Source: Streptomyces sp. AC1-42W (GTDB lineage: Bacteria; Actinomycetota; Actinomycetes; Streptomycetales; Streptomycetaceae). Taken from it: DNA of 64,000 nt. Positions 53,721 through 62,224 of this stretch are shown piece after piece. The notes beneath the pieces are model-generated. The model was given only the letters and a program-made list of their open reading frames with translations. It was not told the DNA's origin and searched no databases. The stretch spans positions 992,001-1,056,000 of the forward strand of contig NZ_QKWY01000002.1 of the NCBI RefSeq assembly GCF_003248355.1, given 5' to 3'. Positions within the stretch are counted from its first letter, which is position 1. Every line of letters begins with the position of its first letter. Both the position numbers and the translations under genes were made by a program.

Positions 53721-55049
53721 TCAGCCCTCGACCTTCAGGCCGCGCTTGGTCAGCTCCGCGACGGTCGCGTCGTGGGCGGCCTTCACCGCGTCGGGGATGG
53801 TGGTGCCGCCCCCGGCGACCTTGCCGAACTGGTCCTTCAGGACGGTGTTGGTGGTGCCCATCGAGGGGCCCCAGGTCCAGCCCTGCCGGATGGCGGAGCC
53901 GCCGTCCTCGAAGACCCGGTAGATGTCCTGGCCGCCGTAGAACCCGGTGTCGAACGCCTTCTTCGCGGCCGGGCGCAGCGCGAGCGCGGCCGGGAACGCG
54001 CTGGAGGTGCCGGAGGAGATACGGGCCTCGATGCCCTTCTCCGTGGTGGTCATCCAAGTGGCGAACTCGACGGCGGCGGCGGCCTTCTCGCTGTTCTTCG
54101 GCACGGCGAAGGTGGTGCCGCCGAGCATGCCGCCGGCCGGCTCGCCGTCCCAGGTCGGGATCGGGGCGACGGCCCACTTGCCGCTCTGCTCGGGCAGGGT
54201 GCCGCCCAGGACGCCGCCGCCCCAGGAGGCGCCGAGGTAGCCGATGGTGCCGCCGGTCTTGAGGGAGTTGGTCCAGGCGGGCGAGAAGGAGGTGTCGGAG
54301 CGGACCAGGCCGTCCTTCACCAGGCCCTGCCAGTAGTCGGCGACCTTGACGGTGGCGGCGTCGGTGGTGTCGACCTTCCAGGTGTCGCCGTCGGCCTTGA
54401 ACCACTGGGCGCCGGCCTGCCAGACCATCGCCTCGAAGGTGGTCGGGTCGTCCGGGAAGAAGGTACCGATGCGGGCCTTGGCGTCGGCCTTCTTGACCTT
54501 CTCGGCGGCCTTGCGGAACTCGTCCCAGGTGGTGGGTACCGCGATGTCGTACTTGGTGAACAGGTCCTTGCGGTAGAAGAACGCCTGCGGCGCGGCGTCG
54601 AAGGGCACCGCCCAGCTCTTGCCGCCGAGGGTCGTCTGCTCGATCGCCTGCGGGAGGAACTTCTTCTTCACGTCGTCGGTCAGGTACGTCCCGATGTCCT
54701 GGAAGCCGCCCTGGCTGACGAACTCGGGGAGCTGCGGGTACTCGACGGAGACCAGGTCGGGGGCGTTGCCCGCCTTGATCGCGTTGGAGATCTTGGCGTA
54801 GCCGCCGGCGTTGCCGGACGGGGTCTCCTCGAACTTCACGCGGATGTTCTTCTGCGAGGCGTTGAACGCGTCCACGACCTCCTTGGTGCCCTTGGCCCAG
54901 CCCCAGAAGGTGATGGTCACCGGCTTGGCGGCGGTGCCGGTGCCGCCGCCGGACGAGTCGTCGCCGCTGCCGCCGCACGCCGTGACGACGGCGAGGGCGG
55001 TGACGGCTCCGGCTATGGAAAGAGTCGTTCTGCTCCAACTGCGATGCAC
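53721..55049 (-). CDS. Extracellular sugar-binding lipoprotein (family 1 solute-binding protein)
   Basis: A 442-residue binding protein. I place the start at the GTG at 55049 behind AGGAG, giving a signal peptide with a lipobox ending at C25 (VVTAC). The mature part has PVTITFWGWAKGTKEVVDAF, YPQLPEFVSQGGFQDI and FYRKDLFTKYDIAVPTTWDEF, as in CUT1 carbohydrate systems. An operator-like sequence lies 81 bases upstream. The GH154-type hydrolase nearby suggests a uronic-acid-containing oligosaccharide as ligand. Confidence 0.92.
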   Translation of the reverse strand: MHRSWSRTTLSIAGAVTALAVVTACGGSGDDSSGGGTGTAAKPVTITFWGWAKGTKEVVDAFNASQKNIRVKFEETPSGNAGGYAKISNAIKAGNAPDLVSVEYPQLPEFVSQGGFQDIGTYLTDDVKKKFLPQAIEQTTLGGKSWAVPFDAAPQAFFYRKDLFTKYDIAVPTTWDEFRKAAEKVKKADAKARIGTFFPDDPTTFEAMVWQAGAQWFKADGDTWKVDTTDAATVKVADYWQGLVKDGLVRSDTSFSPAWTNSLKTGGTIGYLGASWGGGVLGGTLPEQSGKWAVAPIPTWDGEPAGGMLGGTTFAVPKNSEKAAAAVEFATWMTTTEKGIEARISSGTSSAFPAALALRPAAKKAFDTGFYGGQDIYRVFEDGGSAIRQGWTWGPSMGTTNTVLKDQFGKVAGGGTTIPDAVKAAHDATVAELTKRGLKVEG

Positions 55050-55130
55050 GGCGAAGCTCCTGGGATCGGCGGCGACATTGACGTTGGGCGAGATCCTTGG
55101 CGCCGCGCTGTCCGAAGTCAAGAGCGAAAG

Positions 55131-55145
55131 ATTGAATGATCGAGA
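55131..55145 (-). promoter_or_regulatory. Candidate operator upstream of the binding-protein gene
   Basis: On the minus strand it reads TCTCGATCATTCAAT, 13 of 15 identical to the sequence at 56317-56331 in front of the divergent hydrolase. Confidence 0.5.
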
Positions 55146-55158
55146 AAAGATCAGAACG

Positions 55159-56238
55159 TTATCGAGTGGTCGAAGCCCGCACCCGCAGCCGGGGGAGCAG
55201 TGCCAGATGCCGCCCCGGCTCGTCGTCGTCCCGCCCGGCGCCGAGCCGGGTGAGCAGCAACTCCGTTGCGTGGCGCCCGATATGGCGCTTGGGCGGGCTG
55301 ACCGCGGTCAGCGGTATGTCGCCGAGCGCGGCCACCTCGTCGTCGTACGCGATCACCGCCAGGTCCTCCGGGACGCGTACCCCCAGGTCGGACAGGCGCT
55401 GCACCAGATGGATCGCGTCCACGTCGTTGTGCACCAGCGCGGCCGTGGCCCGGCCGGAGACCACCGCCTCGCGCACCTCCCGCACCGCCGCGTCGAAGCG
55501 CTCCGGGTCGACCTCGGGGCCGGACGTGCCGATCATCGGCGGCGCGTCCGTGCGCCCCAGCACGGCCAGGGCGTCCTCGTAGCCGGAGCGCACCGCCAGC
55601 GCGGTCGGGCTGTCGGCGCGGGCGACGAGCAGCGGGGTGCCGTGGCCCAGGCCGACCAGATGGCGCACGGCGAGCAGCACCCCGTGCCGGTGGTCGGAGC
55701 AGACCCGGTCCAGGCCGTCCAGCGGCGAGCCCGGCTCCGGGGTGCGCTCCAGGAGCACGGCGGGCACCGGCAGCGCGGCCATCCAGTCCCCGTACGCCGC
55801 CTGGTCCCCGGCCCCCCGCCAGGCCGGGGCGATCAGCAGCCCGTCCGCCCCGGCGGCCAGCAGCCCCTCGGCGCGCGCCCGGTCCTCCTCCGGGCGGTAG
55901 TCGGAGATCCGCAGCACCAGCCGGGCCCCCGCCCGGTCCGCGGCCTCGTGCGCACCCCGGATGACCTCGGCGAAGTAGTACGTGGCCGAGGGGGCGATCA
56001 GACCTATCACCGGGCCGCCCGCCGGATCGGGCGCGGCCGGGCCGGACGCGGACGCGGGCCAGGAGACCGACCCGTGCACCCGGTCGAGCAGCCCGCGTTC
56101 GGCCAGCGCCTCGACATCGCGGCGTGCCGTGACGGGGGAGACCCCGAGCAGGCCGGCGAGATCCGAGACACGGGCCGAACCGCGCTCCCGCACCAGGGCC
56201 AGCAGTCGGTCGTGACGTTCAGCAGCACTCTCGCGCAC
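55159..56238 (-). CDS. DeoR-HTH / LacI-type sensor transcriptional regulator
   Basis: A 359-residue regulator joining a DeoR-type winged helix (about 1-60, HDRLLALVRERGSARVSDLAGLL, VSPVTARRDVEALAERGLL) to a periplasmic-binding-like sensor of the LacI/GalR kind (about 75-345, VIGLIAPSATYYFAEVIRGAHEAA, VIAYDDEVAALGDIPLTAV). It is between the transport operon and the divergent hydrolase gene and is probably their sugar-responsive repressor. Confidence 0.9.
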   Translation of the reverse strand: MRESAAERHDRLLALVRERGSARVSDLAGLLGVSPVTARRDVEALAERGLLDRVHGSVSWPASASGPAAPDPAGGPVIGLIAPSATYYFAEVIRGAHEAADRAGARLVLRISDYRPEEDRARAEGLLAAGADGLLIAPAWRGAGDQAAYGDWMAALPVPAVLLERTPEPGSPLDGLDRVCSDHRHGVLLAVRHLVGLGHGTPLLVARADSPTALAVRSGYEDALAVLGRTDAPPMIGTSGPEVDPERFDAAVREVREAVVSGRATAALVHNDVDAIHLVQRLSDLGVRVPEDLAVIAYDDEVAALGDIPLTAVSPPKRHIGRHATELLLTRLGAGRDDDEPGRHLALLPRLRVRASTTR

Positions 56239-56316
56239 GGCGGCAGTCCCCTTGCAAATCGCGATGTGATGGCTCGGCTGGCCAGACCTTATTACGCCGT
56301 GATCGATTGTCGGAAG

Positions 56317-56331
56317 TTTCGATCATTCGAT
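56317..56331 (+). promoter_or_regulatory. Candidate operator between regulator and DUF2264 gene
   Basis: TTTCGATCATTCGAT, closely matching the site in front of the binding-protein gene. It lies in the 169-base divergent control region. Confidence 0.5.
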
Positions 56332-56407
56332 ACGCACGTCTTGACGTTCGATCGCTCCCCGGTCGAGGATTTCCGGCGACGCCGAAGTCCGCCTCCAGGG
56401 GAGCATC

Positions 56408-58183
56408 ATGCCCAAGACGACCCCGTACCCGGCCCGCACCCGTGCCGACTGGGAGCGGACGGCCGACCAACTGCTGTGCGCGGTACGCCCCTACGCCTCG
56501 CCCCGGCACGGCCGCATCGACCTCCCGGGACCCCGCCCCAGCTGGTCCGGACCCGCGTCGGACGGCCTGGAAGGCTACGCCCGCACCTGGCTGCTCGCCG
56601 CCCTGCGCGTCGCCGGGGCCCGCGGCGACGACCCGCACGGCCACCTCGACCGCTACGCCGGAGGACTCGCCGCCGGCACCTGTGCCCCGGCCGGCGGCCC
56701 GGACGCCTGGCCGGACATGGCCGGCACCCGCCAGGCCGTCGTGGAGTCCGCCTCCGTCGCCCTCGGGCTGCGCCTCACCCGCCCCTGGCTCTGGGACACC
56801 CTCGACGACACCACCCGGCAGCGCGCCGCGGAATGGCTGCTGCCCGCCCTCGGCCCGTCCCCGGTGAACAACAACTGGTGGCTCTTCGGCCTCACCGTCG
56901 CCGGCTTCCTCCAGGACGCCGGCATCGAGACCGACCGGGCCCGGCACACCATCGACCGCGCCCTGGAACGGATCGAGGACTGGTACCTGGGCGACGGCTG
57001 GTACAGCGACGGCCCCAACCGCTCCTTCGACCACTACAACGCCTGGGCGATGCACCTCTACCCCGTCCTGCACGCCCACCTCGCCGGCGACCGCGACCTC
57101 CTGGACCGCTACGGCCCCCGGCTGCACCGCCATCTCGCCGACTACACCCGCATGTTCGGCGCGGACGGCGCGCCCATGCCGTTCGGCCGCTCCCTCACCT
57201 ACCGGTTCGCCGCGGCCGCCGCCCCCTGGCTCGGCGCGCTGACCGGCCACACCCCGCTCGCCCCCGGCGCCACCCGCCGCCTCGCCTCCGCCACCCTCGG
57301 CCACTTCCTGGACCGGGGCGCCACCGACGCGAACGGCCTGCTCACCCTCGGCTGGCACGGCCCCTACGAGCCCCTGCTCCAGAGCTACTCCGGGCCCGCC
57401 TCCCCGTACTGGGCGTCCAAGGGCTTCCTCGGACTGCTGATGCCCGCGGACCACCCCGTCTGGACGGCCCCCGAGGAACCGCTGCCCGTCGAGCGGGAGG
57501 ACGCCGTGACCCTCCTCGGCCCGACCGGCATGCTGCTCCAGTCCACCGCCGCGGACGGCCTGGTCCGGCTCCACAACCACGGCTCGAACCACGTGGGCGA
57601 CGACGAGGACCCCGGCTACGCCCGCTTCGCGTACTCCACCCGCACCGGCCCCACCCACGGCGGCGCCGCACGCGACAACCACTTCGCGCTGCTCCTCGAC
57701 GCCGGGCCCACCACCCGCCGCACCGCCGAACCCCGCACCGCGGGACCCGGCGCCGCCGTCTCCGCGCACACCCCGCACCCCGGCGTCCGGGTCGTCTCCG
57801 CCACCCTCGCCCACGGCCGCGCCGAGGTCCGCGCGCACCTGGTCGTCGGCGCGCCCGAGGGCACCCCCGTACGCCAGACCGGCTGGGCCACGGACGACCC
57901 GGCGCTCACCGCGCAGCTCCACCCGGTGCACGGCTACGGCGGCGCCGCGCACCGGTTCCCCGGCGGGTCCACGATGTTCGGCGAGACCTCCGGACTCCTC
58001 GCGGTGGACGGCGTCACCACCGGGGAGCGGTCCCTGTTCGTGGCCCTGGCCTCGCTCACCGGGGAGCCGGACCCGGACCCCGTCACCGCCCTCGCGGACG
58101 TGCGCGTCCAGGGCCCCGACGAGATCCGGGTGACCTGGCAGGACGGCACGACCGCCGTCCTCCGTGTCCCGGCGGAGTCCTGA
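56408..58183 (+). CDS. DUF2264 protein, glycoside hydrolase family 154-like
   Basis: A 591-residue cytoplasmic enzyme with no signal peptide. The N-terminal (alpha/alpha)-barrel DUF2264 region shows SDGLEGYARTWLLAALRV, NNNWWLFGLTVAGFLQ, LGDGWYSDGPNRSFDHYNAW and a PMPFGRSLTYRFA segment; a beta-rich C-terminal region follows. The family is placed in GH154, where beta-glucuronidase activity is reported. With the ABC system it should split imported uronide-containing oligosaccharides. The ATG follows AGGGGA. Confidence 0.88.
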   Translation: MPKTTPYPARTRADWERTADQLLCAVRPYASPRHGRIDLPGPRPSWSGPASDGLEGYARTWLLAALRVAGARGDDPHGHLDRYAGGLAAGTCAPAGGPDAWPDMAGTRQAVVESASVALGLRLTRPWLWDTLDDTTRQRAAEWLLPALGPSPVNNNWWLFGLTVAGFLQDAGIETDRARHTIDRALERIEDWYLGDGWYSDGPNRSFDHYNAWAMHLYPVLHAHLAGDRDLLDRYGPRLHRHLADYTRMFGADGAPMPFGRSLTYRFAAAAAPWLGALTGHTPLAPGATRRLASATLGHFLDRGATDANGLLTLGWHGPYEPLLQSYSGPASPYWASKGFLGLLMPADHPVWTAPEEPLPVEREDAVTLLGPTGMLLQSTAADGLVRLHNHGSNHVGDDEDPGYARFAYSTRTGPTHGGAARDNHFALLLDAGPTTRRTAEPRTAGPGAAVSAHTPHPGVRVVSATLAHGRAEVRAHLVVGAPEGTPVRQTGWATDDPALTAQLHPVHGYGGAAHRFPGGSTMFGETSGLLAVDGVTTGERSLFVALASLTGEPDPDPVTALADVRVQGPDEIRVTWQDGTTAVLRVPAES

Positions 58184-58190
58184 GCGGACC

Positions 58191-58234
58191 GCGCCGGGAC
58201 ATCCCGCGCCGGGACATCCCGCGCCGGTACACCC
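58191..58234. repeat. Tandem 15-bp repeat, about three copies
   Basis: GCGCCGGGACATCCC occurs twice (58191-58205, 58206-58220), then a degenerate 14-base copy, then GGCGCC. It lies just after the DUF2264 stop and may fold as a terminator between convergent genes. Confidence 0.75.
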
Positions 58235-58243
58235 GGCGCCGTC

Positions 58244-59017
58244 CTACTGGGGGCCGTACTTGCGGCCCGTACGCGAGCTGATCCCGCCCAGCAGGCCGCG
58301 CGGTGCCAGCTTCGCGGCGCCCATCAGGGCCTTGTAGCGCGGGTCCGGGATCGACACCGTCTTCCCGCGCGCCAGGTCGGCGAGCGCCGCGCTCACCAGC
58401 TTGTCCGCGTCGAGCCACATCCAGCCGGGGATGTTGTCCGTGCCCATCCCGGCCCGCTGGTGGAACTCCGTACGCACGAAGCCCGGACACAGCGCCATCA
58501 GCCGCACGCCCGACCCGGCCAGGTCCTTCGCCGCGCCCTGGCTGAACTGCACCACCCACGCCTTGGACGCCCCGTAGGTGCCGCGCGGCAGGAACGCGGC
58601 GACCGAGGCCACGTTGACGATGCCGCCCCTGCCGCGCTCGCGCATGGCGGGCGCGGCGGCGGAGGTCAGCCGCAGCACCGCCTCGCAGTGCACCTTCAGC
58701 ATGGCCAGCTCGTCGGCCATCGGGACCTCCAGATAGCGGCCCCTGTTGCCGAACCCGGCGTTGTTCACCAGGAGATCGACCGGCTGTCTGCGGTCGCCGA
58801 GACGCTTCTCGACCGCGCCGATGCCCTTGTCCTCGGACAGGTCCGCCCGCAGCACCTCCGCCTCGATGCCGTGCCGGTCGTGCAGTTCGGTCGCCTGCTC
58901 GCGCAGCCGGTCCGCGTCCCGTGCCACCAGGACCAGGTCGTACCCGTCGGCGGCGAGCCGCCGGGCGAAGGCGGCACCGATGCCCGCCGTCGCGCCCGTG
59001 ATCAGTGCAGTCGTCAT
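58244..59017 (-). CDS. Short-chain dehydrogenase/reductase
   Basis: A 257-residue classical SDR. It has TALITGATAGIGAAFARRLA (cofactor motif), LLVNNAGFGN, the serine in IVNVASVAAF and YGASKAW with the Tyr-Lys pair. I choose the ATG at 59017 because a TACCGT hexamer lies seven bases upstream; a GTG at 59026 would add three residues. Substrate unknown. Confidence 0.9.
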   Translation of the reverse strand: MTTALITGATAGIGAAFARRLAADGYDLVLVARDADRLREQATELHDRHGIEAEVLRADLSEDKGIGAVEKRLGDRRQPVDLLVNNAGFGNRGRYLEVPMADELAMLKVHCEAVLRLTSAAAPAMRERGRGGIVNVASVAAFLPRGTYGASKAWVVQFSQGAAKDLAGSGVRLMALCPGFVRTEFHQRAGMGTDNIPGWMWLDADKLVSAALADLARGKTVSIPDPRYKALMGAAKLAPRGLLGGISSRTGRKYGPQ

Positions 59018-59107
59018 ACGCGGCACGGTAGAGCATCGGAATCCGGCCGTCCCCGGCCCCCGGCGCCGCTTCCGGAGCCGGGCGCCCGCGCCCCCGGAGC
59101 CCCCGCG

Positions 59108-59788
59108 TCAGGAGGCGGGGAGCCGCGCCTCGTACGCGCGCGCCTTGCGCAGCGACTCGGGGTGCAGGGCGGCCCCGGCCGGCAGCAGCAGCGGCAGCAG
59201 GTCGCGCCGCGTCGTCACCGCCCTGAACTGCAGCTCCACCGTCACCTCGTGGTCCGGCCGGTACACGATCTCGACCGGGTCGCCCGCCCGCACGGTGCCC
59301 GGCGCGACGACCCGGAGGTACGCCCCCGGCGCCGCCGCGCGGGTGAACCGCCGGACCCAGCGCTCCTCGCCCAGATGACCGGCGAACGTACGGCACGGAA
59401 TCCGGCCACTGGTCACCTCCAGGACCAGGCCGTCGCCGATCCGCCAGCGCTCACCGATCAGCGCGGTGCTCACCGCCAGCCCGGCCGTGGTCAGGTTCTC
59501 GCCGAACGAGCCGTTGGGCAGCGGCCGGCCCAGCTCCCGCTCCCAGGCGTCCAGGTCCTCGCGTGCGAAGACGTAGACGGCCTGGTCGGAGCCGCCGTGA
59601 TGGCGCAGATCGCACACCGCGTCCCCGGCGAGACCGCTGCCGCCCTCGCCCTTCGGACCCGGGTCGGCGACCCGGACCGGCCCGTCGACGGGCCGCTTGT
59701 CGATCCCCGTCCGGCCACCCGGCGCATCGGTGTAGGAGACCGGAGCGGGACGCCCCGCGTTCACGGTCAGCACAGTCATCGCGGTCAT
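59108..59788 (-). CDS. MOSC-domain protein (YiiM-like)
   Basis: A 226-residue MOSC protein. KRPVDGPVRV, LRHHGGSDQAVYVFAREDLDAWE, NGSFGENLTTAGL and the conserved Cys in GRIPCRTFAGHL are diagnostic. Family members bind molybdenum cofactor or reduce N-hydroxylated compounds. A TAGCGT hexamer six bases upstream of the ATG suggests a leaderless transcript. It is divergent from the LysR-type gene across 80 bases. Confidence 0.9.
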   Translation of the reverse strand: MTAMTVLTVNAGRPAPVSYTDAPGGRTGIDKRPVDGPVRVADPGPKGEGGSGLAGDAVCDLRHHGGSDQAVYVFAREDLDAWERELGRPLPNGSFGENLTTAGLAVSTALIGERWRIGDGLVLEVTSGRIPCRTFAGHLGEERWVRRFTRAAAPGAYLRVVAPGTVRAGDPVEIVYRPDHEVTVELQFRAVTTRRDLLPLLLPAGAALHPESLRKARAYEARLPAS

Positions 59789-59824
59789 ACCGGAACGCTA
59801 CCCAAGGCCCGCCCAAAGTCGCTT

Positions 59825-59837
59825 GCGAATCATTCGC
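59825..59837. promoter_or_regulatory. Palindrome GCGAAT-C-ATTCGC between MOSC and LysR genes
   Basis: A perfect 6-bp inverted repeat with a one-base centre in the 80-base divergent region, a plausible site for the adjacent LysR-type protein. Confidence 0.5.
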
Positions 59838-59856
59838 GAATGCCCCAAGTGACGCT

Positions 59857-59862
59857 TATGCT
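59857..59862 (+). promoter_or_regulatory. Candidate -10 (TATGCT) for leaderless LysR-type gene
   Basis: TATGCT ends six bases before the GTG at 59869. Confidence 0.45.
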
Positions 59863-59868
59863 TGAAAG

Positions 59869-60759
59869 GTGATCGAAGCCCGCCACCTCCGCGTCCTGCG
59901 CGCCGTGTCAGCCACCGGCTCCTTCTCCGCCGCCGCCCGTGAACTCGGCTGCACCCAGCCCGCCGTCAGCCAGCAGATGAAGGCCCTGGAGTCCTCCGCC
60001 GGGACCACCCTGCTCATCCGCACCGGCCGCGAGATGCGGCTGACCGAGGCGGGCGAGGCGCTCGTGTGGCACGCCTCCGGCATCCTGGCCGGGCTCACCG
60101 CCGCCGAGGAGGAGGTCGCCGCGATCGCCGGGCTGCGGGCCGGCCGGGTCCGCCTGGTCTCGTTCCCCAGCGGCAGTTCCTCGCTGGTGCCCGGCGCCCT
60201 CGCCGCGCTCAGGGCCGCGCACCCCGGCACCCGCGTCTCGCTGGTGGAGGCCGAACCGCCCCGGTCCGTGGAGATGCTGCGCGCCGGCGACTGCGACATC
60301 GCGCTCGCCTTCCGTTACGGCGATCCGGGCGCCGAGTGGGACGACCTGGTGGTGCGCCCGCTGCTCACGGACCGGCTGACCGGGCTCGTCCCCGAGGGGC
60401 ACGCGCTGGCGGGCCGGGACGCCGTGGGCATCTCCGAACTCGCCGGCGAGTCCTGGATCGCCGGGTGCCCCCGGTGCCGCGGGCAGCTGGTGGAGGTGTG
60501 CGAGGAGTCCGGGTTCACGCCGCGCATCGACTTCGCCACCGACGACTACCCGGCGGTGATCGGCCTGGTCGGCGCGGGCCTGGGCGTGGCGGTGCTGCCG
60601 GCGCTGGCGATCGAGTCGGTACGGCCGCGGGGCGCCGTGACCGTCACGGTGGAGCCGGCCATCGAGCGCGAGATCGTGGCGCTGACCCTGCCCGACCTGG
60701 CGCGGGTGCCGGCGGTGGCGGCCACCCTGGACCGGCTCGCCCTGGCGGCCGCGCGCTGA
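59869..60759 (+). CDS. LysR-family transcriptional regulator
   Basis: A 296-residue regulator. The N-terminal helix-turn-helix is HLRVLRAVSATGSFSAAARELGCTQPAVSQQMKALE; the effector-binding domain follows from about 90. It likely controls itself and the divergent MOSC gene. A Cys pair (ACGCPRC-like AGCPRCRG) in the sensor domain is noticeable and could be redox-sensitive. Confidence 0.92.
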   Translation: MIEARHLRVLRAVSATGSFSAAARELGCTQPAVSQQMKALESSAGTTLLIRTGREMRLTEAGEALVWHASGILAGLTAAEEEVAAIAGLRAGRVRLVSFPSGSSSLVPGALAALRAAHPGTRVSLVEAEPPRSVEMLRAGDCDIALAFRYGDPGAEWDDLVVRPLLTDRLTGLVPEGHALAGRDAVGISELAGESWIAGCPRCRGQLVEVCEESGFTPRIDFATDDYPAVIGLVGAGLGVAVLPALAIESVRPRGAVTVTVEPAIEREIVALTLPDLARVPAVAATLDRLALAAAR

Positions 60760-60824
60760 GGGGCGCGCACTGGGGGGCGCGCGCTGGCGGCGCGTCGGCT
60801 GCCCGGTGCGGGGCGGGCGTTTGA

Positions 60825-60836
60825 AGAAACGTTTCT
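60825..60836. other. 12-bp palindrome AGAAACGTTTCT
   Basis: A perfect palindrome between the convergent LysR and whiD genes. Its role is unclear and it could be chance. Confidence 0.4.
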
Positions 60837-60862
60837 GTGCTGTGGTGCGGCGGCGTGGGCCG

Positions 60863-61189
60863 TCAGTCGTGCCCGTGCGGGGAGGCGGGGGCCGCCGCCG
60901 TGATGAGCCGGTTGCGGGCGCGTCCCATCAGCTCCTCGCGCTCGTCCTCGGTCAGGCCGCCCCACACTCCGTAGGGCTCGCGGACGGCCAGGGCGTGGGC
61001 CGCGCACTCGGCGCGTACCGGGCAGCGCATGCACACCTCCTTCGCGGAGGTCTCGCGGGCGCTGCGGGCGGCGCCGCGTTCCCCCTCGGGGTGGAAGAAG
61101 AGCGAGCTGTCGACCCCGCGGCAGGCCGCGAGCAGCTGCCAGTCCCACAGATCGGCGTTGGGTCCGGGAAGGCGGGAGAAATCGGCCAT
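60863..61189 (-). CDS. whiD: Sporulation regulator WhiD (WhiB-like 4Fe-4S protein)
   Basis: A 108-residue Wbl protein. The cluster ligands are C23, C53, C56 and C62, followed by the GVWGG turn and a basic DNA-binding tail (ARNRLI). The sequence MADFSRLPGPNADLWDWQLL and position next to bldM and guaB match Streptomyces whiD, which is needed for spore maturation. I use the ATG at 61189 behind GAGGGGAC; an in-frame upstream ATG at 61243 would add 18 unlikely residues. Confidence 0.94.
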   Translation of the reverse strand: MADFSRLPGPNADLWDWQLLAACRGVDSSLFFHPEGERGAARSARETSAKEVCMRCPVRAECAAHALAVREPYGVWGGLTEDEREELMGRARNRLITAAAPASPHGHD

Positions 61190-61579
61190 TGCTTGTCCCC
61201 TCGAAACCGTGATGAGTCGATGACCGCGTACAAGACCGTACATCTACGGTGCTAGTAGATGTAAATATGACTGATTGCGAATCTAGCCACAGACACCACT
61301 AAAAGGGAAGAAATCCCGCTAAATGGGGCACTCGCTACGCCAAAATTTCGGTTGACGGCTGGACGACCCGTGGCGCTCTGCTCCGTGAACGCTTCCTCAC
61401 GTAGAGTGCCGAACTCGCTCTTCCCACCCGTAACTCTTTCGAGTGACCGTCGTTGAACGTGCGGAGGCGGTTGACAGAAAGAGCGATCGGGCAGGTGTCC
61501 GAGAGCGTCAACCGCACAGGTGACGACTTGTAACAGCCTGGAGGCTCAAGGTGACGCGCATCAGCTGCGGAGGGCGGTC
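61190..61579. other. Divergent whiD-bldM control region
   Basis: A 390-base gap with noticeably lower GC near whiD and no ORF. It should hold several developmentally controlled promoters. A TTGACA lies near 61470 on the bldM side, but no clear -10 was assigned. Confidence 0.6.
61239..61263. promoter_or_regulatory. Perfect 9-bp inverted repeat upstream of whiD
   Basis: TACATCTAC-GGTGCTA-GTAGATGTA, 50 bases before the whiD start codon, in the AT-richer part of the region. A candidate regulator site or leader hairpin. Confidence 0.6.
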
Positions 61580-62191
61580 ATGACTTCCGTCCTCGTCTGC
61601 GACGACTCCCCGCTTGCCCGAGAAGCGCTCCGTCGCGCGGTCGCGACCGTGCCCGGCGTCGAGCGTGTGACGACGGCCGCCAACGGCGAGGAAGTCCTCC
61701 GCCGCTGGGGCGCCGACCGTTCGGATCTGATTCTCATGGACGTACGCATGCCCGGACTCGGGGGGGTGGAGACGGTCAGGCGGCTGCTTTCCGCCGACCC
61801 CGGCGCCCGGATCATCATGCTGACCGTCGCCGAGGACCTCGACGGCGTCGCGCTCGCGGTCGCCGCCGGCGCCCGCGGCTATCTCCACAAGGACGCCTCG
61901 CGGGCCGAGCTGCGCGCGACCGTCACCCAGGCGCTGGCCGACCCGACGTGGCGGCTCGCCCCGCGTCGGCTGCGGTCGGCCGAGATGGGTGCGGCGCCGA
62001 CGCTCACCGCCCGCGAGATCCAGGTCCTCGAAGGGATGAGCCACGGCCGCTCCAACGCGGAGATCGGCCGTGAGCTCTTCCTCTCCGAGGACACGGTGAA
62101 GACACACGCACGGCGGCTCTTCAAGAAGCTCGGCGCGTCGGACCGGGCGCACGCGGTGGCCCTCGGCTTCCGCTGGGGACTGGTCCGCTGA
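61580..62191 (+). CDS. bldM: Developmental response regulator BldM
   Basis: A 203-residue FixJ-type regulator, the exact length of Streptomyces BldM. The receiver domain has D8/D9 and the phospho-acceptor position D54 in LILMDVRMPG; the C-terminal LuxR helix-turn-helix is LTAREIQVLEGMSHGRSNAEIGREL. It works as a homodimer or with WhiI to activate sporulation genes. The ATG at 61580 follows GGAGG. Located between whiD and the sigma gene, as expected. Confidence 0.95.
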   Translation: MTSVLVCDDSPLAREALRRAVATVPGVERVTTAANGEEVLRRWGADRSDLILMDVRMPGLGGVETVRRLLSADPGARIIMLTVAEDLDGVALAVAAGARGYLHKDASRAELRATVTQALADPTWRLAPRRLRSAEMGAAPTLTAREIQVLEGMSHGRSNAEIGRELFLSEDTVKTHARRLFKKLGASDRAHAVALGFRWGLVR

Positions 62192-62196
62192 CGACA

Positions 62197-62224
62197 CGCC
62201 CAGGGGCCCGGCGGCCCCTGGGCG
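62197..62224 (+). terminator. Terminator of bldM
   Basis: Perfect 12-bp stem CGCCCAGGGGCC / GGCCCCTGGGCG with a CGGC loop, starting five bases after the bldM stop. Confidence 0.8.

Noticed and set aside
58191..58234. Possible CRISPR array
   Set aside because: The repeat units are directly adjacent with no spacers and only about three copies; no cas genes are present.
60825..60836. AGAAACGTTTCT as a regulator binding site
   Set aside because: It lies between convergent gene ends rather than in a promoter, so a 12-bp palindrome there may be chance or part of a termination region.
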